Below are positions 1-12,154 of a DNA stretch of 64,000 nucleotides, piece by piece. Position 1 is the stretch's first letter; the number at the start of each line of letters is the position of its first letter. The notes under the pieces were generated by a model that saw only the letters and a list, made by a program, of their open reading frames with translations, was not told where the DNA came from and searched no databases. This stretch comes from Castor canadensis (Eukaryota > Chordata > Mammalia > Rodentia > Castoridae), in assembly GCF_047511655.1 (NCBI RefSeq), contig NC_133390.1, positions 157,663,583-157,727,582 of the forward strand. The letters run 5' to 3'. Both the position numbers and the translations under genes were made by a program.

Positions 1-635
1 CCTAAGGTTGTTTCCAAATTAAAACTTCCAGGAATGACTACTAAGAACAACAGGAAAATAGGAATACTAATTGATCCCATTTTTTTTTTTATGATACTGG
101 AGTTTGAAACTCGGGACCTCAGGCTTGCTAGGCAGGTGTTCTACCACTTGAGCCATAACTTGAGCAAAAAACATTAGAATGGATTCCTTTATTGAATGTA
201 GACAGTTACCTCCCTCTGCCTCTTTCTTCTCCCCTTTCTTTCTCTTTCTCCTCCTTCTCCTTACTTTTTTCCTTTCCTCCCTCCCTTCCTTACTTCCCTT
301 TTTCTTCCCCCCTTTCCACCATAAAATAGGGTCTTTCTAGGTTGCCTAGAGTAGCTGAAACTCCTATACTTAGTTGATCTTCCTGCCTCAGCCACTCAAG
401 TAGCTAGGACTATAGTTACATGCCACCACACCTATCTTTATACTTCTGTTTTAACACTTGCCATTTTTTATCTGACAATCTGAGCATAAGGTAATCTCAT
501 TGAGGACAGAAACAGAATATTTAACATGTGATTTTTATAAGTTCAAATTAATGAATGAGGGAAAACAAGAAGAAATTGGCCAAAGGCCCTGTGTTCTGCA
601 CTTAAGCTGAGTCTTTCATTTTGGCTTTCTTTTAG
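1..635 (+). other. CBFA2T2 intron, 3' part
   Basis: Intronic sequence upstream of the first visible exon. It holds an antisense tRNA-type SINE (about 78-158), a pyrimidine-rich tract (about 205-320) and an antisense B1-like SINE (about 325-437). The last 200 bp are unique and lead to the splice acceptor. Confidence 0.8.
205..320 (+). repeat. Polypyrimidine (C/T) tract
   Basis: About 115 bases of nearly pure C and T (tttctttctctttctcctcc type) on the plus strand. It is low-complexity, with the potential to form triplex (H-DNA) structure. Confidence 0.8.
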
Positions 636-877
636 TAAGCAATGGTATTAACCATTCCCCTCCAACCCTGAATGGTGCTCCATCACCGCCACAGAGATTC
701 AGCAATGGTCCTGCCTCTTCCACATCATCTGCACTAACAAATCAGCAATTGCCAGCCACTTGTGGTGCTCGGCAACTCAGCAAGTTAAAACGCTTTCTTA
801 CCACTCTGCAACAGTTTGGCAATGACATTTCACCTGAGATTGGGGAGAAGGTTCGGACTCTTGTTCTAGCACTGGTG
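636..877 (+). CDS. CBFA2T2: CBFA2T2 coding exon (first in window): Ser/Pro-rich linker and start of NHR1/TAFH
   Basis: The acceptor cttttag precedes 636 and the donor gtaagt follows 877. The exon starts with the last two bases of a split codon and ends in phase 0. It reads [18 protein letters not shown] and then the TAFH opening [20 protein letters not shown], ending RTLVLALV. The 5' neighbour exon lies outside the window. Confidence 0.95.
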
Positions 878-3800
878 GTAAGTACATTCCCTAGTACAGC
901 GTCATTGTTGTCAGTTGCTGGAGTACAAGGCTCAAATCTACAGCCAGCAGAGAATTTGTAGCTGCTTCTACTCATTCCCAAACCTGTAGTTATCTGCGAA
1001 TTCTAGAGACTCAGTTAATTTATAATTCATATAAAATTGCCAAATTGGAGATTTCATGATAACAGTGTTTGTCAGACAGCAAAATCTATAATGCTTACAG
1101 TGCTGTTTAAGATGTTTGTTTAACTCCAGTAATCAGCTTGGATTTGTCTTAAAAGTGGTTTTAACAGTTTTAAGCTGAGATTCAACCAAGCTAATGCAAA
1201 GGTTTTTTGTTTTGTTTTGTTTTTTTAAAAATAATTTAAAATAGTCAGTGGCTAGTGCATTATTTTCAAACCAAAGAGAATAGAGAAGTAGCTATTTTAA
1301 TTTTCAAAATAATAATTTATAAAATTCTAAGTTTCATGGTCTAAATAAATGGTATCAGTGGTTACATTGTTCAGCTCCTCATGCATATAGTTGCTTTCAA
1401 GTTTTCAAGGTATGCATAATTTTTTCTTTGTATACTAACCATGGTGAGCCTATTATATAAAGGAGTGATTTTCTGACAGTAACAGTTGGGTAAGGTTTAA
1501 CTCTGGATTTATAAGGGAAGTGCTGGCAGCTTAATGTTTGCAAATTAAAAGCTTTTAAGATTTACCCCAGTAAAAGCATTCTCTGCTATTTCCTGCATGT
1601 TAGTCACATCAATCAGAATATCAGAAATTAAAGTCATATTTCTTAAAGTATAATTAAAGTAGTATCCTGAGATTCCCCAGGATCCTTACTTGAGGTCCAG
1701 AAGTTGAGACTATTTTCAAAATAATGTTGCTCTTACTGCCTTTTTATTCTTACTCTCTCAAGAGAAGAGTATGCAGTGGCATTTTCTAGAAGCTACGGAA
1801 CAGGAATCTTGCATTTCTTTCAGAAAGTAGGATTTTTTAAAAATGTCATTTTAACATGTAATGGGTTATTTTGAAAGGATAAATAGTAATTATTTTTTAA
1901 TTCTCAGTTTTATCTCTGGTATAATGAATATAATCAGATATTTCCCACATAATTTAGAGGGATTCTGAGACCAAAAGGTTTAAGAACTGCTTCTTTAAAA
2001 GATTTCTCACTCTGGTCTGGTGGAGTGGCTCAAGTACTAGACAGAGTACCTGTCTAGCAGGTGTGAAGTCCTAAATTCAAACCCCAGTAACAACAACAAT
2101 AACAAGGATTTCTCCCTCTAATATGGAAGAAATAACTTTCCTATAATGCAAAATGCAAAAATGATTTTGTGTCATTTTTATCGCTATAAAGTATTTTATT
2201 AGAGGTCCTCTCCCCCCTTGTAGCATGAGAGTTTCTTGAAGGATACAATAAAATTTGCCATCTTAACCTTTTTAAATAAATTGTTTGGGACTGGGAGTAT
2301 ACATCAGAGGTGGGTTTGATCCCCAGCATTGCAAAAAGCAACACCAAGAAAAGAAAACTTCCAGTTTGTTCTGTTCACCACTGAAATTTGCAAGCAAGGG
2401 GAAGGCTGGGGATCTGAGAAAGGACTCAGACCCAGAGTGCCCCACTCCTTCAGTGTTTTTTGAGTTGCTGTGTATAGCTAATGATTATTAGGTACATGTA
2501 GTTTGTTGTTAACTTCTGGGTAAGTATTTTCAACTTTCGTGTTCTGAGAAGCACCGCATAGCACTATTATATGCAGGAACAATCATGCATGCAAGGAATT
2601 CATGATTCTTTGACCAGTGCTGGGAGGACACTGTTTACAATATCACTTGTCCCATATCCCAGATACTTGATGTGGCAAGCAATCTGCTCATCAATTCATA
2701 AACTTGTGATATTCATCATGCCGCATGGTCTCCAACAACCATGATGTACAAATATCTCTAGGATCCTGATTTCATGGTTCATCCATATTGTATTGTATGT
2801 CATAATCCCTTTTTAAAAGCTGTATTATATTCCATTCTATGTATATGCCACCTTTGTTTATCCATTCATTCATTAATGGACTCTTGTTGCTTCAATGTTT
2901 TCAGTTAAGGACACTTTTATAGCAGTTTAGGAAAACTACTTATCATTCAAATTTGTTGATGGCTAACTAATGGCCCAACCTTGTAAGCAGGCCTGTGTAA
3001 GATTATCAGTTTTAGGACTGCTCTGTTAACTCTTCTTCCTGCATAGGAACCATTACAAATAATGCACCTATGAACATCCTTGTACATGTGTGGTAGCATT
3101 GTACACAGCAACATAATTGTGCTTTCATGCAAATTTAATATACATATAATGGCATACAATTCTATGAAGTATGATTCCAGTTGATATTCTTATCTGTTGG
3201 AACCTTATTCTTAAATTAATAATCTTAAATTAATCCTAATAATCTAAAATATTTATTGAAATTATGAGTGGGTTTGGGGAAGTACAGGGAGTAAAAGTGT
3301 TTGTTAAATTATACACTAATTTACTATTTTAAGAAAAATACCAAAGAAGTTTTGGCAGGAACTTGTTTAATCTAATGCTGGTTATATATTAATCAAAACT
3401 CTATAGTAAGTCTCATACTCAATGGTGAAATTTTGAAAACTTTCCCTCTGAGGTCAGTTACCAGGTAAGAATGTACCCACTTCACTTTTCTATTCAGTTT
3501 AATCCTAAATGTTCTAACCTAGGAAATAAGGTACATGGATAAGAGACAGCTAAGTAAACTGCTATTTGAAGGCACTTCATATGCTTATATTGTTTACCGT
3601 GTTAAATCTGATAGAAAGCATCTCCACCTTTTCGAGTCTTTTATTATGACAAGTATAAGATTTTGTTGGGCACATACAAGTGTAACAATCTTTCCAGGTC
3701 TTCGAAACTTCATTTGCCACGTCATAAAAAAAAAAAAAAAAGGCCACATAGTTGTAGGTAGAGTTCGCTTGTCTGGTGTATAAAAGGCAAGATGCTGATA

Positions 3801-6800
3801 GTCTCTGCTTATACCTGGCATCAAGCATGGCCAGTTTTCACTTGAAGGGAAGTATTTTGTGTTCCACTTACTTATTCGGAGAATGTGCATTCTGGAGGAC
3901 AGTTGGCGATATTTCAGGTACCATAAAAGAGGAAGTTCCTTTGACTCAACAGTTTCACCCCTTGAAATTCGTGCTAAAAAAGAAAAAAACAGTGTGCATC
4001 AGGGTAATCAACTGAGGGCTGGGGGTGTATTATCTCAGTGGGAGAGCGCTTGCCTAGCACAAGGTTTGGTCTGTACTGCAGCCAATAAAAATGTATTTTC
4101 TTAAATAGCCTGAGTAATTTACAATTACAATTACAATGCATCTGTTTAATGGAGTTTAAAAAGTCATTTAAAAAAAATCAAGTCTCATTGTGGTTCATAG
4201 GCAAGATATAAAAGCATACTTCTCTGTTTTTCCTGTTAAGTACAGCAAAATATCCTGAACATTATATATAAAACAAAAATAAGATTCTTAGAGATGGAGA
4301 GAAGAAGGCAGATTCACTCTTACCTTAGGACCCAAGGAATGACATGACAGTGAGTTTCTTAGATTTCACATTTTCCTAATATATCATGGACTGGGGTATG
4401 CAGCCTGGAAACACCAATGAGCACAGGTTTTTAAAAAGCCTCTTTCTAGCCAAAGGGAAAAAAAAAAAAAAGGAACACCCAAGCAAGGCAGAAAACTTTT
4501 AGACAATTACCACCCTTCTTTAGCCAATCACTGAAAAAACTCTAGTAATGAGGCGCCTTCCCTTTCCAACAGAGGCTTGGTAGGGAAACTGAATTCATCC
4601 ATGCCCAGCATTTAAGTCTCCTTTATCTCAAGTCAACAGAGATTGAGTGGGGAACTGGGATTCGGCCCCACCTGACAACATCCATGAGGCATCCTCCTCT
4701 CTTTCCCCGCCCCCCCTGCCCACTTGTATAATGTTTGGAAACTTCTTCAGTCAAGACATAGAGGGTTCTAGGCCCCTGTGGCTCACACCTATAATCCTAG
4801 CTACTCAGGAAGCAGAGATCAGGAGGATTGCTATTGAAGCCAGCCCCAGGTAAAATAGTTTGTGGAGACTCTGTCTTGAAAAAACCCATCACAAAAAAAG
4901 GGCTGGTGGAGTAGCACAAGCAGTAGGTGAACCTGCCTAGCAACTTGAGGCCCTGAGTTCGAAATCCCAACAGTGCCAAAGAGAGAGGGGAAAAAATGTG
5001 TAGCTGAAAAGATATTTAAAGATATAATGATTGAACTTTTCCCAAATCTGATGAAGGTCCTAAACCTACACATTTAAAAAAAGCTTAACGAGGCATTGTA
5101 GCTCACGCGTATAATCACAAATTTAGGGGGTGGGAGCAGGAGGATCAGTAATTCAAGGCCAGGCTGGGATATGTAGCAAGGCCCTGTCTCAAAACAATAA
5201 TGACAACCCTCATTCCCAAAAAAAACAAAAAGTCTGAACAAATGTTAAATTTGGTAAAACTCTCCTCCCTCAGGTGGTACCAGTAGCTCATGCCTGTAAT
5301 CCTAGCATTTTGGGAGGATTGCAGTTCAAGGCTAGCTACAGCAAATAGTTTTTGAGACCCCATCTCTAAAATAACCACAGCAAAATGGAGTAGATGTATT
5401 GCTGAAGCTGTAAAGTGCCTGCTTTGTAAGCACAAAACCTTGAGTTTAAACCTCAGGCCTACCAACAACAATAACAAAACAACACCCCCTCAGTCAGCAC
5501 CACGGTACATTCTATTCAGACTTCTGGACGCAGCAGGAAACACCCTGAGTTTAAGGGAAACATTGTCATAATGCTGAATTTCTCATTATTGAACTTAGAG
5601 ACCAGAACGAAGTGGCATGTTTTTCAAGTGTTAAATAAAAGGAATTGTCAATCTAGAATCCTAGGTCTATTGATAATATCCTTCTGAACATATTATCCAC
5701 CATTACCACCCCACCTTCTCAGAGCTAGGGATAAAACCAGAGTCTCAGGCCTAGGCAAACACTCGCCACTGAGCTACACCCTAACCCAGTAATGTCTTTC
5801 TGGAATGAAGATCAAGACGATCAGGATATTTTCAGCTAAAGTAAAACTAAGAGAATTTGTTTCCAGCAGACCTACCTTGTGAGAAAGGCTAAAGGAAATT
5901 ACTGAAGCAGAAAACATCAGGATAAATGAAAGAAAAATGGAAAGAGTAACAATACAGTTGCTTCTCTCTCCCCCTGCTCTCCTCTGTTTTTTTAGTTTTT
6001 TGAGACAGAGTCTGGCTATGTAGCCCAGATGGCCTCCAACCATCTTTGTGCCTTTCACCTCCCAAGTGCTGGGATAACAGGTGTATGCCACCATGCCCAG
6101 TTTTCTCATTAGTTTTCTAAATTATGTTTGATGGTTGAAGCAAAACATTACAACCTTGATAAAGTTGTTAGTACATGTAGAGAAAATATTCAAGACAATT
6201 TTATTACAAATCAGGAAGCATAAAGATTTTTCTATACTTCTATATATTGATCATTGCTAGTTACATGAATATACTCATGATAAATGGTATAGAAGCATAC
6301 ATATATTCTACTAATGTTATTTGCATTGGAACCTTTCTGTTTTATTTTTGCAATTTCCTTTAATTATAATTATCTCAAATTTAAAACTTATTAAAAGTTT
6401 CAGTGTGGTGGCCTATCTCTATACTTTTAATCTTCTAAAACCACTAAAGGTGTTGCCTGTGAGAACCAGAGACCAGATTCCCTAACATCTTGCTTTTTCA
6501 CATTCATCTCTCTGCCCAAGATGTCTTCCAAGGCTGCACATTAACTTCTTCAGATGACACTTCCACAAAGCCTTCCTTGTCCCTATCAGTCTGATACCAG
6601 TGTATCTTCTCTGAGTCAGTAGTGTCCTGTATACATGAACTTTCATTATTCTGTATTGAGTAGCTTTTTTGTCTGTTTTCCCACTTAACTATCAGTTCTT
6701 TGGCAAAAAATCAGATAATTCTGCTCTTAGTGATTTTTATAATTGTATAATTGAATGAAAGAAGGCTGATTCATCAGTTGTTCATCCCTCTGAGCTGCAG

Positions 6801-9800
6801 GGCCACCTGTATTGTCAGTATATTGCTGCCTTGAGTCTGTTTCTCTTAAGTCACTATTTCCCTGTGCTACAGTTTGTTCTTTCCCTTTGTCTACCCATAA
6901 GAAAACTTAAAATGATTCCCACAGTCTTTCCATACATTTAATCTACTGGTGTTTGTTTTTTGAAACCTCATTACATTCAAGACAGTAGAGATAAAAGGGT
7001 ATCATTCTCTTATAATTAGTCTTTATTCCTGACTACCAGTATTATAGACTACTTTCATTGTATTATACAAATGTCATATAGTTAAAACAAGTACTCAGTT
7101 TGTAGAATTTAAAATAATTTTTTAAAGTGGAAAATAAAATAAGTAAATCTTTTTTTGATGTGAAATAAGGGAAAATATTCAAGCATTTTCATTTAATGTT
7201 AAATTGGTTATACTTTTTCTCTAAAGGGAAATATCTTAATTTTTACTGAATAATAAATGTTATGTACTAGGAAAATCTAACAATATCAGTAATGTATAAG
7301 AAATAACATTACTATTCTGGATATTCTTCCAAATGTTTAAAAATATTTTGTGCATGTGTGTGCGCATGTGCACACATGTTATTTTCATAAGTGGATTCTT
7401 AGAAAATTTCCTGTTTCTGGTTTTTCACTTAACTGTATATTGCAGGCACTTCCTTCATTAATTCATTCAAACCTGCTCCCCCAAGTGTTGTGGTATGACT
7501 GTATTATTCATTTTAATTTCCTGTTTGGTGGGCCTATATGGGTCTTTTTGTTTTTGTTGTCATTTTGTTTCTTGTTGTTAAGAAACAATATTGTGCTAAT
7601 GAATAATTTGTGTGTTACATGTTATGTCTTGAAACACTTGGAAGATTTTTCTAAAAATAAATTCCTAAATGTGATAATTGTTCTTTCAGAGGAATAAGAG
7701 TTTAGATTAATACTCTAGATTTTTGGGTTTTTACTCACTTCAGTTTGCTGTCTTTAGGAAGTTGAAATGAAAATATTTCATAAGGTTTTTTTTTTTTTTG
7801 TGGTGCTGGTATTTGAACTCATGGCCTCATACTTACTAGACAGGTACTCTACCTCTTGAGCCACTTTGCCAGTTAATAGTTTATAAACTTTGAAGAAAAT
7901 ACTTGTAAGTGTTTGTTCACCTTAGCAGAAGATCTAATATTTTTTGAAGCCTAAAAGTTTGAGAAATATAGGATGGGTGCTAATAACTTTTTTTGAGAAT
8001 AAGAAGAATTTACTTCTGGGGCTTTACCTATGTGGAGTTGTTCTTTTCTTTTTCTGATTGATTGATTGATTGCATTACTGTGGCTTAACCTCAGGACCTA
8101 CACTTTGAGCCACTCCACCAGACCTTTATTGTGATGATTTTTTTTTTTTTTTTTTTTGAGATAGGGTCTTGAAAGTCATGCCAGGAAGTAGGCAGCTCTA
8201 AAAAAAGAAAAACTTGAAAAGTGTGACACTTGGTTGTTGAGTCAGGAGGATCTACTCACCAGGAAGCATTGTATATTTGATTCCATGTGTTTGATGAAAC
8301 TTGCAATGTATTCCTCAGTATGGGAGGGTCTGAGGGGCTCTTATCATAGTAGAGAGGAAGGCAGTGTCCTATTCTGCAGTCACACTGCTAGACAAAGGGG
8401 AGAACTTAGATTTGGGGAAGTGGAGAAGAGAATCAGAAGGAATTTGGTTAACCTTAGAGTGGGGTCTGAGTTCATGATCACTTGAATACTTGGAAATAGC
8501 CCTTCCCTTATGATTTAAAAGGGCTTAACACTGGAACAGTATCCAATTTTTTGAGTTGAACGTTGTTTATCTTTTCAGAACTCAACGGTGACAATTGAAG
8601 AATTCCATTGCAAGCTCCAGGAGGCCACAAACTTTCCTTTGCGTCCTTTTGTGATTCCATTTCTCAAGGTAATTCTATATATGAGAACTACCAAATGCAA
8701 TTTATCTTTAGCATTTCCTCAAGATCTACAATCTCTTTTTCTCTGGTCTAAAATAGGGTGGCTCGCCACACTTTTCATATATTTGTTTTATTTTGGTCTG
8801 ATAAAGAGGTATAAATGTAAGTAAGCCTCATGCATGATGACATGAGAGTTACAGAAGACCTGAATGTGGTCTGTGTACAGACACTATTGCTAACACACAG
8901 AAGGAGCAAGTAGAGGAAAAAGAGTGGGTGAGTAGGAGTATGGAACTGGGTGGAGGTGGTAGAAGTGCTGACCATTCAATCTTTTTTGGTCATGGCCAGA
9001 GAGTAAAGAGTATATGCTACCTGAAAGGAGGCAGTTAGCAAAGGAGAGGCCTGTGCAGTTATGTCCTAACCATAAGACTGGGAAGATGTGAGAAGGCAAT
9101 GTTTGTTTTTTCCTAAGCTCCAGGTAGTCTCATCTTACATCAGTGGAATTACTGTTCCCTGGAACATAACTTTATGGGGCACTTATCTAAATAGTTTCGT
9201 GCTCACAGATAAGCTACAAAATGGTACAATAAGATTCCTACATAACATTCAACCATATTCTCTAAATGTTAACATTTCACTACATTTGCATTATCATTTT
9301 CTATTTTTATTGAGAAATGTTTGAGAAGGTACAGATAGGATACATCTAAAGATAATTCCCAAATCAAGAAATTAATGGTCATGCACTATTATTTGATCCA
9401 TATACTTTATTTATGTTTTACTAGGGCCCTACTAATGTTTTTTACAGCCAAAAAAAAAAGACTTTTGTTGCATGAGAAAATCCTATATTTAGGATCATAT
9501 GTTGTGTTTAAGTGTCATGCATCTGGAACAATTTCTTAGTTTTTCCTGAGCTTTCCTTTTTTTACTTGCACTACTAGGGTTTGAACTTAGGGTCTCACAC
9601 TAGACAAGTACTCTACCACTTGAGCCATTCTTACCAACTCCCCCACACTTTGTTTTGTTTGTTTGTGTATGTGCATAAGGGAGTGTTTTCAAGATAGGGT
9701 CTCATGAACTCTTTGCCTGGGCTGGCTTCAAACACTGATCCTCCTGGTCTCTGTCTCCTGAGTAGCTAGAATTCCAGGCATGAGCCAGCAGCGCCTAGCT

Positions 9801-10882
9801 AAGCTTTACATTTTTGAAGAGTACAGGTTATTTGATAGAATACACCTCAGTTTATTTTATTTTATTCTGATGCTTTCTCCTAATTAGGTTACTCATTATA
9901 GGTAAGAATAGCAGGTAATTGTTATCACTGCATGCTGGCAGAGACACAGGTGGTAATTTGTCCTATCAATGTTGGTTTACCACTTGGTAAAGTTAGTTGT
10001 CTCTCATGCTTTTCCACTGTAGAGTTTCTGTTTTCTCTCATTAAATGATTATTTTCCATAGCAGGTAGCATTATGACTCATTGAACATGTATCAAAGGTT
10101 TTATTAAATTCATGATTAATGAAGGAATCAGTAAGATATATAGCTAGTTCAAAGGAGAATCTAAGTAATAGACACATTTATGGATCAGAATTGTTGATAT
10201 GTCTGTGCAAATACAAATAAAAGTAGCTGCTTCTACAGTCGGCAAGAGAAGTCAGTTGACTCTCCCAGGCATAATCTGTGCCATTGACAAGTTATTTTGT
10301 ACCAGTATATGTTATAGAGTTGTAAAATAGATCAAAAGCGATGAAAGACTGAAGTCAGATTGTTCTTGTTTTCTAAGTACCAGGGTTTGAACTCAGGGCC
10401 TTGTGCTTGTTAAGGGAAGTGCTGTACCACTGGAGCCACACCCCCAGCTCTTTTTGCTTTAGTTACAGGTAGGATCTGTTTTTTTGCCTGAGCTGGTCTG
10501 GATTGCGATCCTTCTACCTTGCTGGGATCACAGGCATGTCCCATCACACCTGTGTTATTGGTTGAGATGGGGTCTTGCTAACTTTTTATGCAGGCTGGCC
10601 TTGAACTTCATTCCTCCCAATCTCAGCTGTCTGAGTAGCGGGAATAGCTGGGGTTGCAGGTATGGGCCACTGAGCCCAGCCTAGAATCAGATTTTTATTT
10701 TAGACCAGGTCCAGGAAACTGACCCAAATCCTGCCCACCATATGATTTTGTATAGCTAAGAGTGCTTTTTATAGGTGAATACATGCCAATTGATTTGGTG
10801 ACAACAAATAGTAAGTTGAACCCCAATTATGTAAATTCTGCCTCTCCACCCTGAAAAAGAGAATTTTACTATTATCTTTAGT

Positions 10883-10969
<87 letters not shown>

Positions 10970-11168
10970 TACCCCCAATAACCCTAGCTACTCAGAAGGC
11001 AGAAATCGGGAGGATCGAGGCTTGAAGCCAGCCAGGGCAAATAGTTTTTGAGACCCTATCTTGAAAATACCTAGCACAAAAAGGGCTGGTGGAGTGGCTC
11101 AAGGTGTAGGCCCTGAGTTCAAGCACTGGTATCACAAAAAAAAGTAAATAAATAAAAATCATCAAGTG

Positions 11169-11200
<32 letters not shown>

Positions 11201-12078
11201 TGCCAGTACAGTAGTTGTAGAAAATTTTCATTTATGAGTATTTACATAATTAATTTTGCCTCAACTCACAAAACCTAATACTATCTGTCTAAATAAATAG
11301 GCCCTTTTTTTAATCTCTTTTAAAATTTTAGGAACTTTTCACTTCCTAAGAAAATACCATAGCATCAAATAGGTGCAGTGCCTCATTCCTTTTATTTCAC
11401 TTATTTGGTAATGGAGATAGGAGGATTGCAGAAACAGCCAGGGCAAAAAAGTTAATGAGAGCATATCTTAAAGAACAAGCTGGGCATGGTGTCATGCATC
11501 TGTGATCCCAGCTCCTCGGGAGGCAAAGATAGGAGTATCATGTTGCTAGGCCAGCCCAAGCAAAAAGAGCTACAGGCTTTGCTCAAGTGGTAGTAGAGTG
11601 TTTGCCTAGCAAACACAAGGCCCTGAGTTCAAACTTCAGTACTGCCAAAAAGGAAAAAGAAAGGACAAAAAGAAATAAAGGAAAAATTATTTATCTTACC
11701 AACATAATGACACCAGTGTTTTGTTTTTTGAAATAGTGTCTTGTTATATAGCCCCTACTGGCCTCAGACTTTCAGTCCTCTTGCCTCAGCCTCCTGTGGA
11801 CTGGGAATGTGCACTTCCGTGCCTAGGGTAATACTAGTTTTTAAAATGTTTTGACAGAAACATAGCAGGTGTACAGGAAGTTGTGCCAGGCCCAAGGTGC
11901 ACATGCTTGTGTGGCTGTGTTCTGATAGCTTCTCAAAGAAGTCTGTGAGTTTTTCCAGCCCTGAAACAAGCTGTGCTACTTGACTGTAGGATCAAGAAAG
12001 ATTTCTGGGTTGGTGGAGAGGCTCAAGTGGTAGTGCGCCTGCACAGCAAGCATGAAGCCCTGAGTTTAAACCTCAGTA

Positions 12079-12154
<76 letters not shown>

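Larger units (their letters stand above)
878..8578 (+). other. CBFA2T2 intron, 7.7 kb
   Basis: AT-rich intron. SINEs read by eye: tRNA-type + at 2013-2105, 2287-2356 and 4014-4080; composite + at 4765-4980 and 5275-5480; B1-like + at 5090-5215; tRNA-type antisense at 5715-5787 and 7785-7873; B1-like antisense at 5990-6105; a broken antisense copy at 8065-8172. An L1-like antisense fragment (about 2640-3190) and an L2-like fragment (about 6465-6725) are present. The rest (for example 878-2010 and 6730-7780) shows no recognisable feature. Confidence 0.75.

Noticed and set aside
4765..4980. tRNA-like halves as real tRNA genes
   Set aside because: A- and B-box-like words are present, but the sequences do not fold as a cloverleaf with an acceptor stem, occur in dozens of diverged copies and end in A-rich tails, so they are SINEs.
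5774..6109. 111-codon minus-strand frame
   Set aside because: It is produced mainly by an antisense B1-like SINE and AT-rich intron sequence.
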